64,000 bases of DNA, from positions 62,001-126,000 of the forward strand of contig JAPLTF010000060.1 of assembly GCA_026398275.1 (NCBI GenBank). The letters are read 5' to 3'. The first letter of the stretch is position 1. Every line of letters starts with the position of its first letter. The notes under the pieces are model-generated. The model did no database searches and was not told the origin of the DNA. It saw nothing but the letters and a program-made list of their open reading frames with translations. Source of the stretch: Verrucomicrobiota bacterium (lineage in GTDB: Bacteria; Verrucomicrobiota; Verrucomicrobiia; Chthoniobacterales; Terrimicrobiaceae). Made by a program: the position numbers and the translations under genes. Of this stretch, positions 43,589 to 51,552 are shown in pieces.

Positions 43589-45733
43589 TCAGCAGACCCG
43601 GAAGACGGTGGCGGATTTGCGGTCGAGGTCGAGGTCAACAGAGCCGTTTTGGAGTTCCAACGTCACGCCGGAATCCAGGTTCACCAAGCTGGAGGCTTTT
43701 GTGTCAGCCAGCGTAATCCGGGCGCGGGCGGCTTCCGGAAAGTGGTTAAGCACAAACAGGACTCGATCCCTGGGGCCCTCGTGCAGCACCGCGCTGAAGA
43801 GATTGCGGGGCTGTTTGTAAACCCGGTGGCCGCCCTCCGATTTCATGCTTTTGCCGGTATTCCAATCCACCCAACTCACTTCGCCCTCGGCCTCCACGCG
43901 CACCTTGGCGGCGGGAGTCTCCTTGTCGAGCAGCGCCGTGAGCCAGGCGATTGATTCCAACGAATCCTCCTCAGGTTGGCCGGATCCGAGACCGACCGGC
44001 ATCCACCAAACGCTCCCCTTCCCTTTTGCAATGGGCTCGCCGGACTTCGCGGGAGCCCCGCCAAGGAACTCGAATGCAGAGCCTTTGTCGTTTCTCGCCG
44101 GCCAAGCTCCGGAAACGACCAGCTTTCCGCCGTCGTTGACATACTTTTCAAGCGCTTTGGCTGTGTCGCGGTGGATCACCGGCGAGCCTGGAAGAATAGC
44201 TAACGGAGTGGCCGGCGGAACCAACGATGCTGTCGAATGGAGAGTATCAATCACGGCCGCCTGGCGCCCGGTGTGCTCGACGACACGGAAGAGCCCCTCG
44301 TATTCCAGCGAGGCCTGGCCGCACTTCGCACCTTCAATGACGGGTTCGCCGACATAGAGGTCGTTATCATTGCACGGGAACGGGTCTCCCAAATAGGAGT
44401 GCTGATGGCTTGTGAGATCGTAAATGACCGCGAGATCCGTGGCGGGAACGAGGTCGTCCCAGCCCTGGATGGTCTCGCAGGCGAGCTTCTTCACGGCCTT
44501 GAGCACGGCCAGGCTTGGGCGCTCGTGGCCGTGAGAACTGACCGGCGCGTCGTTCCAGCAGTCGCGGTCATGAAACATGAACCACGAGATCGCCTTGCAC
44601 CCTTGTGCTAGTGCGCACAGGGCCATGAACCGCATGTGATCGTCGGAGACGCGCGTGGTGAGGATTTTGTTCCAGGTGCCCGCCATGAATTCCGCCGACC
44701 AGGTGTAACGCAGCGTCGCGTTCATCAGCTTCAGCACCCGGGCCATCGACTGGTAACCGGAGTAGCTCATGAACGAGCCCCGGTAGAAATCGTATCCCGC
44801 GACTCCAAGCGGCCCGGTGGCCTTCTCAAAGTCAGGCATCCGCGTGGGCACCCCTTCCGGACGATGAGGATTGAAGTTCGTCATGAAGGTCACATCTTTC
44901 ACGCCGTTTGCCTCGTGCATCTCACGGATGATTCCGATGTATTTGGCCATCGCCCATGTCTTGAACTCACACCAGTCGGCGTAATAGGCAAAGTCATCGC
45001 CCACCACATCCGGCACTTGACGCGGAGGCAACACACCCTCGATGGCAGCATATTTTGTCGGATACGGGAGCGCTGCGGCGCTGCCGTATTTTTCCGTGAG
45101 GAACTGGTGGTAGAAACCACCGCGACCGACGTTCACGGGGTTGTAATCGCTGGTCAGCATTCCATCCTGCACGATGTAGCTGACCTCGTTGTCGAGGTTC
45201 ACCATGGTGATGAACCCGCCGTTGGATTTGAGTCGCGGCTTGATAATCCTGTCCACCTCGGCGATCCACTTCCGGCACCATTCGAGGTATTCGGGATGCA
45301 GGTAGGAAGGCTGGGAGCCCTCGCGTTTGCCGATCCAGTAACCCTGCGTCGTGCGGTTCTGATAATCCCAGACCATGATGTTAGGATCGCCCATCACCAG
45401 CCACTCCGGATAGGCGCCATGGATCATCTCGTTGCAGCAGAACGGGCCGCAACGGAAGTTGAGCTCGAGCCCCATCTCCTGCACCAGCTCAAGGAAATGG
45501 TAGAGGTTGAGATTTGGATTCGTCCTGCCCTCGAAATCGAGCTCGCCCGCCGGATGCTCCGCGCTGGGCGGTCCCACGAGATGGGTTGCCCACTGGACGT
45601 AGGTGGTGACGTTCTTCAGCCCTGCTTCCTTGAATTTCTGAAGGATCGGCTTCCAGTAGCGTTTTTCGAGACGGAAGTATTGGATTTCGCCGCCGAACAC
45701 GCCGGCGCAGTTGATGGATGGTGTTGATTTCAT
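43589..45733 (-). CDS. GH35-like beta-galactosidase
   Basis: A 714-residue protein with a GH35/GH42-type TIM barrel (about 12-400). The opening GGEIQYFRLEKRYWKPILQ is the GH35 G-x-x-x-Y-x-R motif, followed by RCGPFCCNEMIHGAYPEWL (R-x-G-P-x-x-x-x-E region), the acid/base strand NLDNEVS, and a nucleophile-bearing WSAEFMAGTW. A glutamine-amidotransferase-like domain with VNDGGKLVVSGAWP and a beta-sandwich end the chain. There is no signal peptide. The ATG at 45733 is chosen because upstream codons precede the conserved region without signal features. It probably trims terminal beta-galactose from imported oligosaccharides. Confidence 0.8.
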   Translation of the reverse strand: MKSTPSINCAGVFGGEIQYFRLEKRYWKPILQKFKEAGLKNVTTYVQWATHLVGPPSAEHPAGELDFEGRTNPNLNLYHFLELVQEMGLELNFRCGPFCCNEMIHGAYPEWLVMGDPNIMVWDYQNRTTQGYWIGKREGSQPSYLHPEYLEWCRKWIAEVDRIIKPRLKSNGGFITMVNLDNEVSYIVQDGMLTSDYNPVNVGRGGFYHQFLTEKYGSAAALPYPTKYAAIEGVLPPRQVPDVVGDDFAYYADWCEFKTWAMAKYIGIIREMHEANGVKDVTFMTNFNPHRPEGVPTRMPDFEKATGPLGVAGYDFYRGSFMSYSGYQSMARVLKLMNATLRYTWSAEFMAGTWNKILTTRVSDDHMRFMALCALAQGCKAISWFMFHDRDCWNDAPVSSHGHERPSLAVLKAVKKLACETIQGWDDLVPATDLAVIYDLTSHQHSYLGDPFPCNDNDLYVGEPVIEGAKCGQASLEYEGLFRVVEHTGRQAAVIDTLHSTASLVPPATPLAILPGSPVIHRDTAKALEKYVNDGGKLVVSGAWPARNDKGSAFEFLGGAPAKSGEPIAKGKGSVWWMPVGLGSGQPEEDSLESIAWLTALLDKETPAAKVRVEAEGEVSWVDWNTGKSMKSEGGHRVYKQPRNLFSAVLHEGPRDRVLFVLNHFPEAARARITLADTKASSLVNLDSGVTLELQNGSVDLDLDRKSATVFRVC

Positions 45734-45758
45734 GGATTGGAAGACTTGACTGTTTTGT

Positions 45759-45857
45759 TTACCGATGCCGGCCGTATTCGTGTGCCGCCTCATACATGGC
45801 GACGACGTGACTGAATGCGTGCAGAACACGTTCGCGTGATGTGAGGTGCTTGGTCAT
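45759..45857 (-). pseudogene. URO-D gene remnant: fused N- and C-terminal ends
   Basis: A 32-codon frame starts with an ATG that overlaps the GH78 stop (ATGA), so it sits exactly where a coupled gene would begin. The first half (LTSRERVLHAFSH) resembles the typical N-terminus of URO-D-family proteins (LTSRERVLxALxH). The second half (AMYEAAHEYGRHR) resembles their C-terminal helix (AxYEAxxEYGRY). I infer a large internal deletion of a former third URO-D gene, leaving an in-frame scar. It lies alone in the 120-base gap between two glycoside hydrolase genes. Confidence 0.5.
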
Positions 45858-48103
45858 ATCTTTGAATGATGGGTTCCGGGTGCCAGTTCCATCGACGTGC
45901 CATCGGGACTACGCAAGGTCGCCGTGACGGCGGGCGGGAGTTCGACCTCAAGATGAACCTCTCCATCCCGCCGCTCCCATCCGCACCGGATCACGCCGTG
46001 GGGCGTTTGATGGGTGGCTCGGGCCGAGTCCAGACCGGCTACCGCATGGGGTTGGATCAGCGCATGGCGGAATCCCGGACGGTCGGGATCGGGCGCGATG
46101 CCAGCCAGATGGTGGATCATCCAGGCGCCGAGATCGCAGAACGATGGATGGTTGCGCGAGTCCTTGCCCGCCCAGTCTTCCCAAAGGGTCGTGGCGCCCT
46201 GGGCAATCCAGTGCATCCAACCGGGATACTCCGGCTGGGTGACGAGCTTGTAGGCGAGTTCCATCTGCCCGTTTTCAGCCAGCGCCCTCGTGACATACTT
46301 GATACCAAGAATACCGATTTCGGGGCGAACCCCGGTGGCCTCGACGGATTCGACCAACCGGTGGACGACCGTCTCTTTTTCAGCGGGGTCCACCAATCCC
46401 TGGTAGAGCGCACACGCTTGGGCGGTCTGCTGGCCATCGGCGTAAACTCCGTTCCCACGATAGAACGCACGATTGAATGCAACGTGAATCTCCTCGGCCA
46501 GACTCTTGTAGGCCATGGCGTCGTCGTCGCGCCCCAACAGGCCGGCGAAGCGGGCAAGAAGCACGGCATCGACATAATAATAGGCAGTGGTGGTGAGGGC
46601 GACGGGCGCCATCCGCTCCCTGTCCGGATGGTTCCAGTCGCCGAGACCGAATTCCACGATGTGCCCGCTGGCCATACGAGCGCAGTAGTCCACATAGCGC
46701 TTCATCGGTTCGTAGTGCCGCTCGATGGCCGTGCGGTCGCCCGTGTAAAGGTAGATATACCAGGGGATGAGCAGAAACGCGCTGTCCCAGGCCGGACCGC
46801 TGTATCCGTTGAATCCCCAGCCGGAAGTGGGAATGATCGCCGGAAGCTGCCCGCTCAGCCGTTGGGCATCGGCAAGGGCCAGAAGCCACTGTTGGTAGGC
46901 GGTCCCGGCGTCAAAGTGTAACAGGCCAAACTCCGCAGCCAAGTGGGTGTCCGCCGTCCACCCGTTCTTCTCGCGGTGAGGACAGTCGGTGGGAATGCCC
47001 ACGAAATTCCCCCGATAGGACCACACTGCCGCATGGTGGAGACGGTTGAGTTGCGGATCGGAACTCTCAAATGAACCGATCCGTGAAAAATCGGTCTGAA
47101 CAACGCGACCTTGCAGCATCAGGGTATCCAGCACCTCGTCCGGACCTTCGACTTGGACATATTGAAACCCGTGATAGGTGAACCTTGGCTCCCAACTTTG
47201 AGCGGACGCGCTCTCTTTCAGGATGTAGCGATCCGTCTGAGGCTCTCCCCCTTTGATATAAACGCCGATATGCTTCTGATCCACCCGACGATCTTCGGCA
47301 AGCCGCTCGCCGTAGCGCAGGGTCAGTCGGCTGCCTTCGGAACCGGTGACGGCGATGTGGGCCCATCCGGTGATGTTCTGTCCCAGGTCGAATACCCGCA
47401 CACCGGGCCCGACGCTCCATGATGACACGGGCTCGAGAGTTTCCACCACGCGGCACGGCGGCGCGATCTGGCGATCCAATACTCCACCTGGCGGCGATAC
47501 CACCACCGTTTGCTGCCACGCACTATCGTCAAAACCCGTCGCAGCCCAACCGGGCAGTTCCAGCCTGGCGTCGTAATGCTCCCCGTTGCGAAGAGCATCG
47601 AAGGTGATCGCGCTGTCGGCGAACTTCCAGGAGGAATCACTCACAACCCGGAGATTACTCCCGTCCCCAAGCGTAACGTCGAGTTGCAGCAACAGCTTGG
47701 GATAATCCCGCCACGAGGCGTAGTGAAACTCCCAGACAGTCGGCGTGTGGCAGTTATACCAACCGTTCCCCAGCATGACCCCCAGCACGTTCTCTCCGAC
47801 TTGGAGATATTCAGCCACGTCATGGTCCACATAGGCGACCCGCTGTTCATACTGGGTAACGACCGGACTGAGCACCTCGGTGCCGACTTTTTTCCCGTTG
47901 ATGTAAAGTTCATGGTATCCGAGTCCGCAGATCCGCACGCAAGCAGACGCAACCGGCGCATCCAGGCGAAATGTTTTTCGCAACAACGGGGCCGGCAACA
48001 CCTCGCTGCCCTGCCAGCCGGCATGCCAGCCGGGAACTTGCCGGCCAATCCACAAGCCGGTCCAGGACCGAACGTCATCGTAGTGTGCTATTTCATGACT
48101 CAT
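45854..48103 (-). CDS. GH78 alpha-L-rhamnosidase
   Basis: A 749-residue protein with the GH78 domain order: an N-terminal sandwich (LLRKTFRLDAPVASACVRICGLGYHELYINGKKVG, a Bac_rhamnosid_N-type motif), a second sandwich (DLGQNITGWAHIAVTG), then the (alpha/alpha)6 catalytic domain (about 330-660) with the motif GIPTDCPHREKNGWTADTHLA that carries the catalytic Glu/Asp residues, and HWIAQGATTLWEDW, and a C-terminal sandwich. There is no signal peptide. The ATG at 48103 begins MSHEIAHYDD. It hydrolyses alpha-L-rhamnosides, found in pectin (RG-I, RG-II), glycosides and algal polysaccharides. It follows the GH42 gene by 13 bases. Confidence 0.92.
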   Translation of the reverse strand: MSHEIAHYDDVRSWTGLWIGRQVPGWHAGWQGSEVLPAPLLRKTFRLDAPVASACVRICGLGYHELYINGKKVGTEVLSPVVTQYEQRVAYVDHDVAEYLQVGENVLGVMLGNGWYNCHTPTVWEFHYASWRDYPKLLLQLDVTLGDGSNLRVVSDSSWKFADSAITFDALRNGEHYDARLELPGWAATGFDDSAWQQTVVVSPPGGVLDRQIAPPCRVVETLEPVSSWSVGPGVRVFDLGQNITGWAHIAVTGSEGSRLTLRYGERLAEDRRVDQKHIGVYIKGGEPQTDRYILKESASAQSWEPRFTYHGFQYVQVEGPDEVLDTLMLQGRVVQTDFSRIGSFESSDPQLNRLHHAAVWSYRGNFVGIPTDCPHREKNGWTADTHLAAEFGLLHFDAGTAYQQWLLALADAQRLSGQLPAIIPTSGWGFNGYSGPAWDSAFLLIPWYIYLYTGDRTAIERHYEPMKRYVDYCARMASGHIVEFGLGDWNHPDRERMAPVALTTTAYYYVDAVLLARFAGLLGRDDDAMAYKSLAEEIHVAFNRAFYRGNGVYADGQQTAQACALYQGLVDPAEKETVVHRLVESVEATGVRPEIGILGIKYVTRALAENGQMELAYKLVTQPEYPGWMHWIAQGATTLWEDWAGKDSRNHPSFCDLGAWMIHHLAGIAPDPDRPGFRHALIQPHAVAGLDSARATHQTPHGVIRCGWERRDGEVHLEVELPPAVTATLRSPDGTSMELAPGTHHSKI

Positions 48104-48116
48104 AAGGTGAATGACT

Positions 48117-50228
48117 TTAATCGTCAGCCAACACCGGCATCTCACCAACCCACGTTGCACCGGCTTCCATGCGCAGATTTTGTCCATCGAGCGTAACGGC
48201 CGATGTTTCCCAAACCGCGAGAGGCTTCGATGGCAGCGGAACCGTCGCCGCCATGTCAGCATAATTCATGACAAACCAGATCTCGCCTTGGGAACCGCGA
48301 CGACGGAAGACGTTGACACGCTCTTTATGCCAAGAAGCCGGTTGCACACCCGCCGCGAGCAGCAACCGTCCGACTTGCTGGGTGGCCGGTTCGCGCCAGG
48401 TATCGCCATAGGCCAGGGAAAGATTCGTTCCGAAAGCAAAGACGCGGCCCTTGCCATAGGAGTGTTCCACCGCAGCCACGGAGCCGTCCTGCCAGTTGGC
48501 GCGCACCTTGCCCTTGGTGGTCTTCAGCGCGATCCTCCAATCACTTGCGGCAATGCTTCCCACTCCCGTGAACGTCGCTATATCCGTAGGGCTGGCGACG
48601 ACGCGATCCGCTTCCCGGCAGCCGAGCAGATCCTCCAACCCATGCGCCGGTCGGGAAGGAGTGACCCAGGTGCGTTCGTCGCGGCAGGCGAACGGGAATT
48701 CAACAACCAGCGTGCCGCCGCCTTGCACGAAGGCACGCAGCCAGTCAGCGGTTTTCGCATCGACTATCTCCATGCCTGTCACATGCAGGACCGAGACGGC
48801 GGCCAGATCATCGCCAGAAATGACCCAGTCCGGGGCTTGACCGGCGTGCAGGTAAAGCGCATGAGCGGAGCGGATGCCCCGCTTGTAAGGGTAATCCTTC
48901 CGTTCCTGCTCCGAATTAAGATTTTTAAAGTTATTGGGAATCATCTGAATGCGGCAGATCAAGTCCGACTCGTGGCTGTAAAGCATCGCAACCCGCGAAG
49001 GCACGCGCCGGGTGCCGACGAGGCGCGAACCATGCTTTTTTAGGACAGCGCCAATTCCATCGGCGACCTCGCTGCGCGGCGTCGGTGTCCCATCGATGTT
49101 TCTTAGCCCGTATCCGTTGGTTTCGTTGCCGAACCGCTCCGACTTCCATTGCCAGAAGGTGAAACCCGCCAACCCGCCCGCGATGGCCGACCAGACCAAG
49201 CGGTTTAAGGTGCGAGGCTCCGGGGGTTGGCACCATCCGGCGTTGTTCGGATAGAACTCGTGGCACCAGTAGAGCGGATCCACCCGCCGCAACCAGGACG
49301 ACTGATACTCAGCTGCCGCATGATCCGTTGGGGTTTTCGGGTGCAGGGGAATCCAGAGCGAGGTGCCGTATCGGTCGGTGTGAGCGGCATTCTGAAAGTC
49401 GTCGCTGGCAGCCCACGCGACATCCTGCGCCACCAGCGAACCGCCGGTGTGAACCATCACGAAGGCCTTCTTGTCCTCGGCGCGGATGGCCTCTGCCACA
49501 AACCGCACCTGCTCGGCCACCGCGAATCCCGCCCACTGCCGCCACAGGAACATTTCCACATGATCGCCGGCGCCTTCCGGTGCACGGACCGAATCGAGAG
49601 TTGTCCACGCCTTGCCCAGCGTATTGTTCAGGGTTTCGATCGTTCCAAACCGGTTGCCCAGCCATTTGCGGTAGGACTCTTGAGAATGACAACAGTGGCA
49701 AGCGCCCAGAGGCCGGCTGACCGGCTCATTCCATGCGTCGTAAAACCAGAGAGCCGAATGCCGGTGGTAGCGCTTGGTCATTTCCCGAATGAACCGGGAG
49801 GCGGCTTTGACGACCGCCGGGTTGTCGAAGCAAGGCCACCATCCACCGACATAATATGCGCCGTGCGAGAGGGGACTGATCGGGACGCCGCGGAATCCGA
49901 TCCGGGTGCCGTCCAGTTCGTCGAATACCCAGTCCGGCGCGGTCTCGAGCATCGGTTTGAGCACCACGCGCAGCTTGTGTTTCGCCGCCAACTCGAAGAG
50001 CCGGTCCAGGTCGCCCCACGTTGCCTTGCCGCGCACCCGCTCATGCCACCGCCATTGCGGACGGAACTGAACGTGCGTGTAACCGGCTCTCGCGATCTCT
50101 TGTAAATCCCCATCCCATTCCTCCGGGAGCGGAGTTGGTGCCCGGTGATACTGTGTGCCGTAGGGGAAAAATCCGAGCTTGTCCTCAAAATGATCCTTAG
50201 CGGTGCCATTATCTAATTTCTTTCTCAT
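48117..50228 (-). CDS. GH42 beta-galactosidase
   Basis: A 703-residue protein with the GH42 architecture. The TIM barrel (about 18-390) begins FFPYGTQYHRAPTPLPEEWDGDL and has the acid/base Glu168 in FYDAWNEPV. A zinc-binding cysteine set is suggested by Cys133 and the CHCC cluster (177-180). The nucleophile strand is LYWCHEFYPN. A trimerisation GATase-like domain (about 400-600, with WLRAFVQGGGTLVVEFPF) and a small C-terminal sandwich follow. There is no signal peptide. It probably removes beta-galactose in the cytoplasm. It overlaps the symporter gene stop by four bases (ATGA). Confidence 0.85.
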   Translation of the reverse strand: MRKKLDNGTAKDHFEDKLGFFPYGTQYHRAPTPLPEEWDGDLQEIARAGYTHVQFRPQWRWHERVRGKATWGDLDRLFELAAKHKLRVVLKPMLETAPDWVFDELDGTRIGFRGVPISPLSHGAYYVGGWWPCFDNPAVVKAASRFIREMTKRYHRHSALWFYDAWNEPVSRPLGACHCCHSQESYRKWLGNRFGTIETLNNTLGKAWTTLDSVRAPEGAGDHVEMFLWRQWAGFAVAEQVRFVAEAIRAEDKKAFVMVHTGGSLVAQDVAWAASDDFQNAAHTDRYGTSLWIPLHPKTPTDHAAAEYQSSWLRRVDPLYWCHEFYPNNAGWCQPPEPRTLNRLVWSAIAGGLAGFTFWQWKSERFGNETNGYGLRNIDGTPTPRSEVADGIGAVLKKHGSRLVGTRRVPSRVAMLYSHESDLICRIQMIPNNFKNLNSEQERKDYPYKRGIRSAHALYLHAGQAPDWVISGDDLAAVSVLHVTGMEIVDAKTADWLRAFVQGGGTLVVEFPFACRDERTWVTPSRPAHGLEDLLGCREADRVVASPTDIATFTGVGSIAASDWRIALKTTKGKVRANWQDGSVAAVEHSYGKGRVFAFGTNLSLAYGDTWREPATQQVGRLLLAAGVQPASWHKERVNVFRRRGSQGEIWFVMNYADMAATVPLPSKPLAVWETSAVTLDGQNLRMEAGATWVGEMPVLADD

Positions 50229-51541
50229 AGTATTTCTTTCTGAAGGGTGATCGGGGTCGGGATCGGAGCGGCAAGTTCCCTGCTCATCAGGCGGTGATGA
50301 ATAATGAACATGACCAAGCCGACTGTGCTCATCACCATGCCGATCGTGAACCCGACAACAAAATTGCTGCCCGCCGCAAAAATGATCCAGCCGGCCACCA
50401 GCCCCAGCAGGGCGTTGTAGGCATTTCGGAAACAGGAATTTGTCGAGGTGTAAGAGCCGATGTCTTGCCGGGGTGCGCTCTTGTAGATCATGATATCCGC
50501 CCCGGCGTAGAGCGGCATAATTGTCGTGGTGGCGAGTGAGAGGATGATGAGTCCGCTTTTGTCATGCACATTGAGGACCCAGAGGTAGCAGGCCATCTGC
50601 CCGAGCCAGAATCCGATGACCACCCGGAACCCGCCAAACCGGTCGATCACCCATCCGATGGGGTAAGCCAGCGCGATGTTAAGAAGCCCGGCCCAAGAGA
50701 GGGCTGAAAAAATCTCCCCGCGTTCAAGGCCTAATGTTTCCTTGGCCCAGAACCAGATCCAGGCATTGTTCATCGCGAGATAGCCATTGATCATGCCCAC
50801 CCCGGCCACCAGCCAGAAAAAGCGCTTGTCTTTGCCAGCCACCTTGAACGTGGACCAGGGCTTGAATTTTTCGGTGGCAGGATAACGGATCGGCGGCTCC
50901 TTGATCCAGAATGCGCACAGAGTGGTCAGGGTCATGATGCCCGCGCCTAGGACATACGGAAACCATTCGGCCACCTTGATCATGTCTCCCGCGTAGCGCA
51001 TGGCCACGAACCCGACCAACCCGCCGGCTACGGCAAGGACCGAGTTTGCCCGCGCGAGAACGTGGCTAGGCACGCAATCGATGCTCAGCAATGGAAACGT
51101 GCTGTTCTTGATGTCCATGAAAAACAAGGAGGTCACATAGAGGAGGACCAGCACCCAGAGAAGGTGGGCTTTGTCGAAAAACGGGAACAGCGCAACGGAC
51201 GCGATGATAAATGGCGCTGAGAGAAACAGGAACGGTTTGCGGCGCCCGATCCGGCTTACCGTATGGTCGCTCTTCCAGGAAAAATACATCACGAGAAATG
51301 CCAGGGCGATTCCATTGGTGGAGTTGATCGTGGCCTGGATGTTTTCCCGCAGCCCGAGTTCGAGCAGGCGAAGAGCAATCAGGGGGGTGACAATACCTGC
51401 GACCACCCCCCAGCCCACATTGCAGAGCCCGATCAGGGCAATGTTCCGCCACATCAGCGGCTTGTCGGCGTAGTAAGCCGCCAGCGCGGGGCTGTGCTCC
51501 GTCTGGGACAATTCCGGGGATGTGTCGGGTGTCATGGACAT
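50225..51541 (-). CDS. GPH/MFS-type sugar symporter
   Basis: A 438-residue protein with about 12 membrane segments. The GPH (glycoside-pentoside-hexuronide:cation) style is seen in WGVVAGIVTPLIALRLLELG, the SDHTVSRIGRRKPFLFLSAPF loop (the D-x-x-x-x-R-x-G-R-R-x-P motif) and IGWVIDRFGGFRVVIGF. The start MSMTPD at 51541 (or the second Met at 51535) is preferred to the longer frame. It is the only transporter in the operon and is the likely importer of the oligosaccharide or monosaccharide. Lack of SusC/SusD-type genes is normal for Verrucomicrobiota. Confidence 0.85.
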   Translation of the reverse strand: MSMTPDTSPELSQTEHSPALAAYYADKPLMWRNIALIGLCNVGWGVVAGIVTPLIALRLLELGLRENIQATINSTNGIALAFLVMYFSWKSDHTVSRIGRRKPFLFLSAPFIIASVALFPFFDKAHLLWVLVLLYVTSLFFMDIKNSTFPLLSIDCVPSHVLARANSVLAVAGGLVGFVAMRYAGDMIKVAEWFPYVLGAGIMTLTTLCAFWIKEPPIRYPATEKFKPWSTFKVAGKDKRFFWLVAGVGMINGYLAMNNAWIWFWAKETLGLERGEIFSALSWAGLLNIALAYPIGWVIDRFGGFRVVIGFWLGQMACYLWVLNVHDKSGLIILSLATTTIMPLYAGADIMIYKSAPRQDIGSYTSTNSCFRNAYNALLGLVAGWIIFAAGSNFVVGFTIGMVMSTVGLVMFIIHHRLMSRELAAPIPTPITLQKEIL

Positions 51542-51552
51542 GCCGCTATCTT

